8,613 nucleotides of DNA from an uncultured Collinsella sp. (GCA_900547855.1 URIK01000081.1:1-8613), one strand, 5' to 3'. Counted from the stretch's first letter, positions 1-6,733 are shown. Numbers and translations: made by a program. The notes: generated by a model from the letters alone, not told the origin.

Positions 1-1068
1 GCCGATCGCGGTGCCCGTGCCAATACCGAGGTTAAACAGGCCCGAGAAGATCGACATGGCGACGGCCGACGAATCCACCGGCGTGTACTTGATGAGCTCG
101 GCCTGAAACGCCACGTTAAAGGCCGTGGAGCAGCAGCCCCATAGCGCGCAGACGGCAAGCACCGCCGCGAGCGATGACGCGACAGACCCCATAAGCAGCA
201 AGGCGACCGGCACTCCGGAGAGCGTGATCGCAAGGAACGGAAAACGGTGCCCGTCGAACAGGCGGCCGAACAGCCAACTGCCCACCAGGCCGGAGCAGCC
301 GAACGCCGTCAACGTCATAGTGATAGCGCTTGCGTCGACATGCGCGACCTGGGCCAGGAAAGGCTCGATATAGCTATAGCCCGCGTAATAGCCGGTCGCC
401 ATGAACACCGTAACGGCGTAGAGAGCGATGAGGAACGGGCTCTTGAGCAGCTCGGGCAGCTGCTTGAGCGTAAAACGCTCGCCCGCCGGCATGGTGGGGA
501 ACACCGTGGCCTGGTACACCACCGCAGCGGCAGAGAGGGCCCCAACCACGGCAAACGTCATACGCCAGCCCACGGCCAGGCCAATGGCGCGGCCGAGCGG
601 CAGGCCGAAGATCTGTGCGATGGAAGAGCCCGTGGCGATCATGCTGATGGCGAGTGCCCCATGGCGCGTGTCAACCAGACGCGACGCCATGATCGAGGCG
701 ACCGACCAGAACACGGCGTGCGCGCAGGCAACCACCAGGCGTGCGCAGACCAGAATGGGATAGGTCGGCGCCACGGCGGACAGGAACTGGCCCAGCGAGA
801 ACACGGCAAGCACGCCGAGCAGCATCCGCTTGAACTCAAAGCGCGAAGCGAACACCATGAGCGGCAACGACAGCAGCATGACGCCCCAGGCATAGACCGA
901 GATCATGATGCCAGCTTGGGCCTCGGTGAGCGAAAACGATGCGGCGATGTCGGTCAGCAGACCGATGGGCATGAACTCCGACGTGTTGAACACGAACGCG
1001 CAGCAGGTGAGCCCGATAAGCGGGAGCCACTGCTTGAGCGTGATGCCATCTTGCCTTGCCTGACTCAT
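1..1068 (-). CDS. SotB/YdeA-like MFS efflux transporter, 3' end cut off by window edge
   Basis: Reading the minus strand from the ATG at 1068 gives 356 codons open to the left edge, so the protein is partial at its C-terminus. It is a hydrophobic major facilitator protein of the DHA1 group. It shows the SotB/YdeA pattern: NTSEFMPIGLLTDIA at residues 28-42, SVYAWGV around 57-63, LPLGR at 156-160 before GWRMTF, and YSYIEPF at 231-237. E. coli SotB is about 396 residues, so roughly 40 are missing, and about 11 of 12 membrane helices are visible. SotB exports sugars such as arabinose and some drugs by proton antiport, but the substrate here is unknown. The start is supported by GGAG nine bases upstream and by the first helix beginning near residue 14. 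The gene follows feoAB on the same strand after a 121-nt gap with its own likely promoter, so it need not be in that operon. Family is confident; substrate is not. Confidence 0.88.
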   Translation of the reverse strand, partial: MSQARQDGITLKQWLPLIGLTCCAFVFNTSEFMPIGLLTDIAASFSLTEAQAGIMISVYAWGVMLLSLPLMVFASRFEFKRMLLGVLAVFSLGQFLSAVAPTYPILVCARLVVACAHAVFWSVASIMASRLVDTRHGALAISMIATGSSIAQIFGLPLGRAIGLAVGWRMTFAVVGALSAAAVVYQATVFPTMPAGERFTLKQLPELLKSPFLIALYAVTVFMATGYYAGYSYIEPFLAQVAHVDASAITMTLTAFGCSGLVGSWLFGRLFDGHRFPFLAITLSGVPVALLLMGSVASSLAAVLAVCALWGCCSTAFNVAFQAELIKYTPVDSSAVAMSIFSGLFNLGIGTGTAIG

Positions 1069-1101
1069 ATATAACGTCTCCAATCATTTTGAGTGGAGGC
1101 G

Positions 1102-1130
1102 ATTATATAGCAACGGCCCCGCATCCGTCA
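1102..1130 (-). promoter_or_regulatory. candidate promoter of the MFS transporter
   Basis: On the minus strand there is a perfect TATAAT (plus-strand 1102-1107) 34 nt upstream of the ATG. A weak -35-like TGACGG (1125-1130) lies 17 bp further upstream. The -35 region sits inside the loop and arm of the dyad at 1115-1147. The -10 is convincing; the -35 is poor. Confidence 0.45.
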
Positions 1131-1147
1131 GCAACAGATGCGGGGCC
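1115..1147. terminator. GC-rich dyad between feoAB and the MFS gene, possible terminator
   Basis: An 11-bp perfect inverted repeat (GGCCCCGCATC at 1115-1125 and its complement at 1137-1147) with an 11-nt loop lies about 45 nt past the feoAB stop. It would form a strong stem in RNA of either strand. Neither side has a T-run directly after the stem, so it is not a textbook intrinsic terminator. It also overlaps the likely promoter of the MFS gene. It could end feoAB transcripts, or act as an operator or mRNA-stabilising stem. Confidence 0.5.
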
Positions 1148-1189
1148 GAAAACAATTCGATACACAGAGGTTGCGCCGTCAATAAAAAA

Positions 1190-3550
1190 CTAAGCCAACC
1201 CCAGCAATATGCCCGCCGAATGCACGACAAACGCCACGATCCAGGCGACCGTCATCTGAAACGCGAACACGGCAACGGCGTAGCGCGCGCCCAGTTCGCT
1301 CTTGACGGCACCGATCGCAGCCACGCACGGCGGGTACAGCAACGTAAAGACCAGGAACACATAGGCAGTAAACGGCGAAAACATGGTCGACAGTGCCGCG
1401 GGCGAGGTCGCGCCCAAAAGTACCGTGAGGGTCGAGATGACACTCTCCTTGGCGATAAGTCCGGTGACGAGCGCCGTGGATGCACGCCAGTCGCCAAACC
1501 CAAGCGGCGTCAACGCCGGCGCGATGATGCTGCCGAGGCCCGCAAGCAGACTCTGCGACTGATCGGCGACCACGTTAAAGCGGATGTCGAACGTCTGAAG
1601 GAACCAGATGACCACGGTAGCGGCAAAGATAATGGTAAAGGCCTTGGTAATAAAGTCTTTGGCCTTATCCCATGCCAGCATCACTGTCGTCTTGACGCTC
1701 GGCAGGCGGTAATTGGGCAGTTCCATGATAAACGGCACCGGGTCGCCCTTAAATGCCGTACGGTTGAGCACCAGGGCGGCAATGCAGCCGACCACGATAC
1801 CGATCAGATAGAGCGAGACCATGGCGGGAACTGTCGCCTGTGGGAAAAACGCCCCGCACAGCAGACCGTAGACCGGCAACTTGGCCGAGCAGCTCATGAA
1901 CGGCGTGAGCATGACCGTCATCTTGCGGTCGTGCTCGGATGGGAGCGTACGGGTCGACATGATAGCCGGCACGGTGCAGCCAAAACCGACGAGCATGGGC
2001 ACGAAGCTACGGCCCGACAGGCCAAAGCGACGCAGCACTTTATCCATGACAAAGGCCACGCGCGCCATGTAGCCGGAGTCTTCCAGAATGGAGAGGAACA
2101 AGAAGAGCACGACGATAATCGGCAGGAAGGTCAGCACGCTGCCCACGCCCGTAAGCACGCCGTCGACAGCCAGCGAGCGCACCACGTCGTTGGTTCCGAA
2201 TGCCTTGAGGCCCGCATCGGCCGAGGCGATGATGGCAGCGATACCGTCCTCCATGAGTCCCTGCAACGCCGCGCCGATCACGCCAAACGTCAGCCAAAAG
2301 ACGAGGCCCATGATCACCAGAAACGCCGGAATGGCTGTGTAACGACCTGTCAGGATGCGGTCAATCTTGACGGAGCGCACGTGCTCGCGGCTCTCGTGCG
2401 GCTTGACGACGCAACGCCCGCACACGTCGCCGATAAAGCTAAAACGCATATCGGCCAGCGCAGATAGGCGGTCGGTGCCGGCCTCACCCTCCATCTGGGT
2501 AATGATGTGCTCGATCGCGTCGAGCTCATTGCGATCCAGGTGAAGCGCCTCGGTTACCAGCTCATCGCCCTCGACCAGCTTGGTCGCCGCAAAGCGCACC
2601 GGGATGTGCGCCGTCACGGCATGGTCCTCGATCAGGTTAGCAATACCGTGGATGCAGCGATGCAGCGCACCACCGTCCGGACCGTCGGGCGCGCAAAAGT
2701 CCAGGCGACCAGGGCGCTCGCGGAACCGCGCCACGTGCAGGGCGTGGTCCACCAGCTCGCCGATGCCCTCGTTGCGGGCAGCGCTAATGGGGACAACAGG
2801 CACGCCCATCAGGCTCTCGAGCAAGTTGACGTCCACGGCGCCGCCGTTGGCGGTCACCTCGTCCATCATGTTGAGCGCGATGACCATGGGGCGATCGAGC
2901 TCCATAAGCTGCAGTGTCAGGTACAGGTTACGCTCGATGTTGGTGGCGTCAATGATGTCGATGATGGCGTCCGGGCGCTCGTCGAGGATGAACTGACGGC
3001 TCACGACCTCTTCGCCTGTGTACGGCGACAGGGAGTAAATGCCAGGCAGGTCGGTAACGCTTGCCTCGGGATGGTTACGGATGGTGCCATCTTTGCGGTC
3101 GACAGTCACGCCGGGAAAGTTACCGACGTGCTGGTTGGAGCCCGTCAGCTGGTTGAACAGCGTGGTCTTACCGCAGTTTTGGTTGCCGGCGAGGGCAAAA
3201 TGCAGGGGCGCGCCCTCGGGCACGGCCGTCTTGGCAGCACGGGGTGAATACGTCCCCTCGCCCAGGGCCGGATGCTCCGTCGTGCCGATTGCGGCGTTAG
3301 CGCGCGGACCCGTATCGGTGTCGTGAATACCCACGAGCTCGATGCGAGCGGCATCGTCCTTGCGCAGTGTCAGCTCGTAGCCACGCAGGCGAATCTCGAG
3401 TGGGTCGCCCATGGGGGCATACTTCATCATGGTGACTTCGGTGCCCGGCGTTAGACCCATGTCCAAAATATGCTGTCGGAGTGCCTGATCGTCCGATGCC
3501 ACCGATGCGACAACGGCGTCCTTTCCAATCTCGAGTGTATCGAGCTTCAC
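1190..3550 (-). CDS. feoB: FeoA-FeoB fusion, ferrous iron transport GTPase
   Basis: Membrane protein of 786 residues that imports Fe(II). Residues 1-76 form a FeoA-type SH3-like domain (MGLTPGTEV at 31-39). A linker follows, then the FeoB G domain: G1 GNQNCGKT at 122-129, a switch I segment with NFPGVTV at 144-150, G3 DLPG at 167-170, G4 NMMD at 227-230 and G5 SAARNEG at 256-262. The helical GDI-like region comes next, then the membrane domain from about 403, with gate-type motifs GFGCTVPAI (522-530, Cys525) and LYPPCVAAI (738-746, Cys742). An in-frame ATG lies 40 codons upstream at 3670, but I choose GTG at 3550. GGGGGAGG sits nine bases before it, the FeoA domain starts right there, and the upstream extension is not FeoA-like and would run through the putative promoter and operator. 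No separate feoA or feoC is seen nearby. Transcription is probably iron-controlled (see upstream elements). Confidence 0.96.
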   Translation of the reverse strand: MKLDTLEIGKDAVVASVASDDQALRQHILDMGLTPGTEVTMMKYAPMGDPLEIRLRGYELTLRKDDAARIELVGIHDTDTGPRANAAIGTTEHPALGEGTYSPRAAKTAVPEGAPLHFALAGNQNCGKTTLFNQLTGSNQHVGNFPGVTVDRKDGTIRNHPEASVTDLPGIYSLSPYTGEEVVSRQFILDERPDAIIDIIDATNIERNLYLTLQLMELDRPMVIALNMMDEVTANGGAVDVNLLESLMGVPVVPISAARNEGIGELVDHALHVARFRERPGRLDFCAPDGPDGGALHRCIHGIANLIEDHAVTAHIPVRFAATKLVEGDELVTEALHLDRNELDAIEHIITQMEGEAGTDRLSALADMRFSFIGDVCGRCVVKPHESREHVRSVKIDRILTGRYTAIPAFLVIMGLVFWLTFGVIGAALQGLMEDGIAAIIASADAGLKAFGTNDVVRSLAVDGVLTGVGSVLTFLPIIVVLFLFLSILEDSGYMARVAFVMDKVLRRFGLSGRSFVPMLVGFGCTVPAIMSTRTLPSEHDRKMTVMLTPFMSCSAKLPVYGLLCGAFFPQATVPAMVSLYLIGIVVGCIAALVLNRTAFKGDPVPFIMELPNYRLPSVKTTVMLAWDKAKDFITKAFTIIFAATVVIWFLQTFDIRFNVVADQSQSLLAGLGSIIAPALTPLGFGDWRASTALVTGLIAKESVISTLTVLLGATSPAALSTMFSPFTAYVFLVFTLLYPPCVAAIGAVKSELGARYAVAVFAFQMTVAWIVAFVVHSAGILLGLA

Positions 3551-3597
3551 GTCCGTGTTCCTCCCCCGGCGCCCACAGGGCGTTGTATTTATGTTCA

Positions 3598-3626
3598 CCA
3601 TGGCTAACCGTTTGCCATGGCTAACC
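3598..3626 (-). promoter_or_regulatory. tandem GGTTAGCCATGG repeat upstream of feoAB, candidate iron-regulator operator
   Basis: A 12-bp element, CCATGGCTAACC on the plus strand, occurs twice (3598-3609 and 3615-3626), 17 bp apart. On the gene strand it reads GGTTAGCCATGG. GGTTAGSC is the left half of the known DtxR/IdeR box (TTAGGTTAGSCTAACCTAA), and iron repressors of that family commonly control feo genes. Only the half-site matches, so the assignment is an inference. The pair would cover or follow the transcription start predicted from the -10 at 3641-3646, a good position for repression. A small hairpin (CGCCC-ACA-GGGCG, 3570-3582) lies between it and the ribosome binding site. Confidence 0.5.
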
Positions 3627-3640
3627 AATTGTAACCATGC

Positions 3641-3670
3641 ATGATAGCGCGAACACGCAACGACGTTCAA
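3641..3670 (-). promoter_or_regulatory. candidate feoAB promoter
   Basis: On the minus strand TTGAAC (plus 3665-3670) and TATCAT (plus 3641-3646) are separated by 18 bp, matching the sigma-70 -35 and -10 consensus at four and five of six positions. The GTG start of feoAB lies about 90 nt downstream, leaving a leader that contains the GGTTAGCCATGG repeats. Confidence 0.45.
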
Positions 3671-3696
3671 TCGACAGATCGGTGCGACGGGAATTC

Positions 3697-3960
3697 TGGG
3701 CCATTGCTTCCCAGACGGGCCTGCTGCGGAAACCGCATCCCACTACTCAGGCGAATTTCGGTCCCCGATTTCCCGATGGGGCCTCTCGGGGAAACTGCGT
3801 CCCACTCTGAAGCGTCAAAACGGGATGCGCTTTCCGGTTGAGGTCTCTAGCGGAAAGTGCATCCCGGAATCGGCGCTCGGAACGGGTCAGAGTTTCCCAA
3901 GCAGGGTCGTTCCAGAAGCTGAGCCCCAAAATCCACACTCAAACTGGGATGCGGTTTCCG
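3697..3960. repeat. array of five degenerate hairpin units with an exact 62-bp period
   Basis: The core YTTCCS recurs at 3707, 3769, 3831, 3893 and 3955, each exactly 62 bp apart. A second core, GGAAA, recurs in phase at 3728, 3790 and 3852 but has decayed in units 4 and 5. The best unit, the third, is a hairpin: 3821-3836 (CGGGATGCGCTTTCCG) pairs with 3851-3866 (CGGAAAGTGCATCCCG) over 16 bp with one G-T mismatch and a 14-nt loop. The second half of unit 1 (3727-3742) is the perfect reverse complement of the first half of unit 5 (3945-3960). The units have diverged by substitution but kept their spacing. They lie in the 649-nt gap between the antiporter and feoAB, and no credible gene overlaps them. 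They are not a CRISPR: there are no near-identical repeats with unrelated spacers. Function unknown. Confidence 0.75.
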
Positions 3961-3979
3961 GACGGCAGGTCAGAACGAA

Positions 3980-4044
3980 GTTGCGGTGGAATAGCTCCTG
4001 GTTGAGACTTCGGCCTGCCAAACCAGGAACTATTCCACCGCAAC
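3980..4044. repeat. 24-bp inverted repeat with 17-nt loop
   Basis: The arms 3980-4003 and 4021-4044 are complementary except at one position (C3995 opposite A4029), which becomes a G-U wobble if the minus strand is transcribed. The loop is 4004-4020. The stem begins six bases past the terminator stem at 4050-4087 as read from the antiporter gene, so it could be a second, backup stop or a 3'-end-protecting stem. It could also be a mobile or repeated palindrome. No T-run follows it. Confidence 0.7.
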
Positions 4045-4049
4045 AGCAA

Positions 4050-4087
4050 AAGCCCGCGCTGGCAACAAATGTCACCTGCGCGGGCTT
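4050..4087 (-). terminator. intrinsic terminator of the ddaH-arcD unit
   Basis: On the minus strand a 10-bp perfect stem (AAGCCCGCGC / GCGCGGGCTT, plus-strand arms 4050-4059 and 4078-4087) with an 18-nt loop is followed by a short T-run (TTTT), about 110 nt after the antiporter stop. The plus-strand 15-mer at 4043-4057, covering the T-run and part of the stem, recurs exactly at 7582-7596 in the other terminator of this window. No gene is seen between the antiporter stop and this stem. Confidence 0.7.
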
Positions 4088-4199
4088 GGCGGGCGCTCAC
4101 AAAGGCACGTTACAGAGGCCCACGTCAGTTTGGATTACCGAACGGCACCGGCACGCGATGCCTCCGTCGGCTTACCAAGCGATCAAGATTGCCGCAGTC

Positions 4200-5663
4200 C
4201 TAGACAATCGGCGCAATGCCGGCAAAGTGCAGATACAGCGAGATGACCGCCACGACAATGACCACCGCTGCGATCAGCTTGTCGTGCAGATGCGGAAGCA
4301 CCGGCTTACCGCGGCCTCGCTCGCCCAGCATATAGACGGGAATGGCCGGAGCAAAAAGAATCGTCGTGATCATAACGCCCTGGAGACCCGTCGACCACAC
4401 CAGGAACAATGTGTAGATGAAGCCGAGCGTACCGAAGAAGCGAGCTTTGCCGACGCTTGGCGCATGCGGACCATCCAGATGTTCGTTCTTCCAGCCGATC
4501 ACCATGTAATAGGCTGCCGAGCACACGTACGGAACTAGGATCGTATTGACTGCGCAGCTATAGAAGAACTGGTAGGTGCTCGCCGCCACATACGACACGA
4601 TCAAGAAGAGTTGCGTGATGCCGGAGCTCACAAGAACCGTTACCACCGGGGCATCGTGCTTGTTCGTCTTGGCAAACGCCAGAGGGAAGGATCCCTGGCG
4701 CGCTGCCTCGAACGGCGTCTCGGACGCAATGATGACATAGCCCAGCAGTGCGCCGACCAGCGAAAGGATAACGCCAAGGTTTACGATGGCAGCGCCAACC
4801 GGACCGATTGCGCACTCGAGAATTCCCGCCATGGAGGGCGTTGCAAGCTGTGCCATCTCCTCGCGAGGCATAATGCCGAGCGACAACATCGAGATGATCA
4901 GATACAGCGTGAATACAGCCGCAAATCCGAGCGCCGTCGAGCGGCCGACGTCACGCACGTACTTTGCACGGCCCGAGATAACGACAGCGCCCTCGATGCC
5001 CGTGAAGACCCAGACAAGGGCGATCATGGTCGAGACAACCTGCTCGCCAAAGCCAGGACCGGCCGGCTCTCCCCAGAAGTTGTCCATAAAGATATCGACG
5101 TTGAACTTACCCAGGAGCACGATGCTCAGCACAAAGAGCCCCAGCGGCACCAGCTTCGCCAACGTGACGATCGTGTTAATGCCCGCAGCCTCCTTAACGC
5201 CACGAAGCACAAGGGCGGTAAGGAACCACAAAAACACGCTGGCGCAGACGATGGAAAGCAGGTTGTTGCCCGCGCCAAACGCAGGGAAGAAATAGCCCAG
5301 CGCGCTAAACAGCAAGAGCGCAAAGCTTACGTTGGAAAGACATGCGCTGATCCAGTAGCCCCAGGCGGAGTTGAATCCAATGTAATCGCCAAAACCGGCC
5401 GCAGCGTATGCATAGATGCCGCCGGTCAGATCGGGACGGGCCTGAGACAAACCGTTGAACACCATCATCAGCGCAAAGACGCCAATAAAGCAAATTCCCC
5501 ACGAGACGATAACCGCACCGGTATTTGCCCCGCCTGCTGCCATATCGCCGGCAAGCGAAAAGATACCGCCACAAATACTGGCGGTAATGACCATCATGGT
5601 CAGACGAAAGAGATCGAGGCCATTAGGGTCGATAATCTCATCGTTTTGAGCTTTAGAGGTCAT
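4200..5663 (-). CDS. arcD: APC-family basic amino acid antiporter, ArcD-like (arginine/ornithine type)
   Basis: Membrane protein of 487 residues with about 12 hydrophobic segments. After a short polar N-terminus, the first helix carries the APC-superfamily substrate-site signature GGIFSLAGDMAAGG (residues 32-45), as in arginine/ornithine antiporters of the basic amino acid/polyamine antiporter group. ARPDLTGGIYAYAAAGFG (75-92) and the later GIEGAVVISGRAK and ASETPFEAARQGSFP segments also fit. ArcD proteins swap external arginine for internal ornithine without net energy cost. Because the upstream gene makes citrulline rather than ornithine, the real exchange could be arginine or methylarginine against citrulline or ornithine. 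The ATG at 5663 has a strong AGGGGG ribosome site 9 bases upstream. The gene lies 109 nt after the hydrolase on the same strand, probably cotranscribed with partial termination at the hairpin between them. Length is typical. Family is confident; exact substrates are inferred. Confidence 0.88.
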   Translation of the reverse strand: MTSKAQNDEIIDPNGLDLFRLTMMVITASICGGIFSLAGDMAAGGANTGAVIVSWGICFIGVFALMMVFNGLSQARPDLTGGIYAYAAAGFGDYIGFNSAWGYWISACLSNVSFALLLFSALGYFFPAFGAGNNLLSIVCASVFLWFLTALVLRGVKEAAGINTIVTLAKLVPLGLFVLSIVLLGKFNVDIFMDNFWGEPAGPGFGEQVVSTMIALVWVFTGIEGAVVISGRAKYVRDVGRSTALGFAAVFTLYLIISMLSLGIMPREEMAQLATPSMAGILECAIGPVGAAIVNLGVILSLVGALLGYVIIASETPFEAARQGSFPLAFAKTNKHDAPVVTVLVSSGITQLFLIVSYVAASTYQFFYSCAVNTILVPYVCSAAYYMVIGWKNEHLDGPHAPSVGKARFFGTLGFIYTLFLVWSTGLQGVMITTILFAPAIPVYMLGERGRGKPVLPHLHDKLIAAVVIVVAVISLYLHFAGIAPIV

Positions 5664-5700
5664 TGTATGTGCACCCCCTTCATCATGTGATCGAACGAAA

Positions 5701-5737
5701 GATGGCCCGGACGTCCCGAATCGGGTGCCGGGCCATC
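5701..5737 (-). terminator. hairpin between hydrolase and antiporter, possible attenuator
   Basis: A 10-bp perfect stem (GATGGCCCGG 5701-5710 with CCGGGCCATC 5728-5737) encloses a smaller stem (CCCGA 5715-5719 with TCGGG 5721-5725). On the gene strand it is followed by TTTCGTTCG, a weak U-rich tail. It would lower, but probably not abolish, read-through into the antiporter gene. It could also protect the 3' end of the hydrolase mRNA. Confidence 0.5.
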
Positions 5738-5772
5738 GGTCAAGCGATCATCAGACTGTTACAGCTATCGCG

Positions 5773-6549
5773 TTAGAAGCGCAGTGACAGGCAAGAGAGG
5801 CCACCGTCGACCTTGCGATACTCGGAGGTGTCGACGACGAGCGTCTTGTAGCCCAGATCCTGCACGGCCTTGAGCACGGTCGGATAGCCCTCGGCAACGA
5901 TGACCGTACCGTTGACCCAGATGCAATTGGCGCCGTAAGCCTCGTCCTCGGGCACGACGATCTTGTTGTACTGGGCAAAGTCGGGCTTATCGATGAACTC
6001 ACCAGAGACGAGCATGTTGTTGTCCTCGATGTAGTTGACGCCCGTCTTGAGGTGCAGGACCTCCTCCAGCGGAACCTCGGAACCCTCGAGGCCCCAGCCC
6101 TCGAGAATCTCGCAGAACTGGCGGATGCCCTCTTCGTTGGTGCGAGCGGAGCGACCGACGTAGAAATGGTCGCCGACCATCATGACGTCGCCGCCGTCGA
6201 GCGTGCCCGGAGAAACGATGTGCTTGACATGCTCGTCGTCAAAGAAGCGACGGACGGCCGGCTCGATCTCGTCCTTCTCGCCGTTGCGGCTATCGGCGCC
6301 GGGGTTGGTAATGATGGCGCCGCAGCGAGTGATAACGGCCGGATCTTCGACGAAGCAGCTGTCGGGATACTGCTCGAGGGCGGGCAGCACCGAGACATCC
6401 ACGCCGCACTGCTCGAGCGCATGCTCGTAATCGTAGTGCTCCTCGATGGCGCGCTCGTAGATGGGCTGGCCAAGCTCGGGGGCACTCGTGATGCCATTGC
6501 TCAGGGACTTGCCAGGACGGCGGATGATGACGTGGCTGAACTTGGTCAT
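5773..6549 (-). CDS. ddaH: dimethylarginine dimethylaminohydrolase-like enzyme (dimethylargininase)
   Basis: A cytosolic enzyme of 258 residues in the guanidino-modifying (pentein) superfamily. DDAH (EC 3.5.3.18) hydrolyses methylated arginine to citrulline and dimethylamine; relatives act on arginine itself. The family motifs are all visible: PDSCFVEDPAV at 62-72 (Asp63, Glu68 and Asp69 contact substrate in this family), TLDGGD at 116-121 with the acid of the triad, LHLKTGVNYI at 165-174 with catalytic His166, and GGLSCLSLRF at the very end with nucleophile Cys253. Bacterial DDAHs are about 255 residues, so the protein is complete. No signal peptide is seen. The ATG at 6549 follows an excellent AAGGAGG site with six bases to the GGAGG. 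The gene is first in a unit with the ArcD-like antiporter and diverges from a GntR regulator. Arginine deiminase-like activity cannot be excluded from sequence alone, but the protein is far shorter than classical ArcA (about 400 residues). Confidence 0.9.
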   Translation of the reverse strand: MTKFSHVIIRRPGKSLSNGITSAPELGQPIYERAIEEHYDYEHALEQCGVDVSVLPALEQYPDSCFVEDPAVITRCGAIITNPGADSRNGEKDEIEPAVRRFFDDEHVKHIVSPGTLDGGDVMMVGDHFYVGRSARTNEEGIRQFCEILEGWGLEGSEVPLEEVLHLKTGVNYIEDNNMLVSGEFIDKPDFAQYNKIVVPEDEAYGANCIWVNGTVIVAEGYPTVLKAVQDLGYKTLVVDTSEYRKVDGGLSCLSLRF

Positions 6550-6618
6550 GATGATCCTCCTTGGATCTCTTAGCAGAGAGCGGGACTTCTTCGCGCCCGC
6601 CTTCCTTTCGATGGCTTT

Positions 6619-6647
6619 ATCTTAGGCCGGTTTTCTTGTTTTGTATA
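6619..6647 (-). promoter_or_regulatory. candidate promoter of the ddaH-arcD unit
   Basis: On the minus strand TATACA (plus 6642-6647) and TAAGAT (plus 6619-6624), 17 bp apart, each match the consensus at four of six positions. The -35 touches the palindrome at 6647-6658. The leader of about 60 nt holds two small stems (6567-6580 and 6580-6600) before the ribosome site. Confidence 0.45.
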
Positions 6648-6658
6648 TTGTATACAAT
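6641..6658. promoter_or_regulatory. palindromic operator, probable GntR/FadR-type binding site
   Basis: ATTGTATACAAT at 6647-6658 is a perfect 12-bp palindrome. It matches the T-GT-N-AC-A pattern typical of FCD-type GntR operators. An extra half-site, TTGTATA (6641-6647), directly precedes TTGTATA at 6648-6654, giving a head-to-tail repeat. It sits between the divergent gntR and ddaH genes at the edge of the ddaH -35, so binding would block that promoter. It lies about 75 bp upstream of the gntR -10. The neighbouring regulator is the natural candidate to bind here, by inference. Confidence 0.65.
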
Positions 6659-6733
6659 CCTGAACGGTAGGTATTCCTCGGTAAGCGTATTCTTACGTAT
6701 CGGCGCAAAGTAGCAGGATTTAGCTGGTCGTTC

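Noticed and set aside
1220..2467. Long plus-strand open frame (415 codons) opposite feoAB, and similar ones at 247-1074, 2507-3247 and 4611-5690
   Set aside because: They are antisense to confident genes and rich in His, Arg, Gln, Asp and Glu with no recognisable domain. This is the usual result of GC-rich codon bias on the other strand.
3697..3960. CRISPR array
   Set aside because: Period is regular, but there are no near-identical direct repeats, no unrelated spacers and no cas genes. The repeated parts include both arms of hairpins and diverge strongly between units.
3887..4075. Small minus-strand frame of 62 codons in the arcD-feoAB gap
   Set aside because: It runs through the terminator stem and the 24-bp inverted repeat, has no convincing ribosome site and no recognisable sequence.
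3551..4199. tRNA or other known RNA gene in the long intergenic region
   Set aside because: The stems found are simple hairpins. I see no acceptor, D, anticodon and T-arm arrangement and no GTTCRANNC motif in a tRNA context.
3825..4538. Plus-strand open frame of 237 codons running from the 62-bp array into the antisense of the antiporter
   Set aside because: It crosses the hairpin repeats, the terminator and the antisense of a solid gene, has no domain, and changes composition midway.
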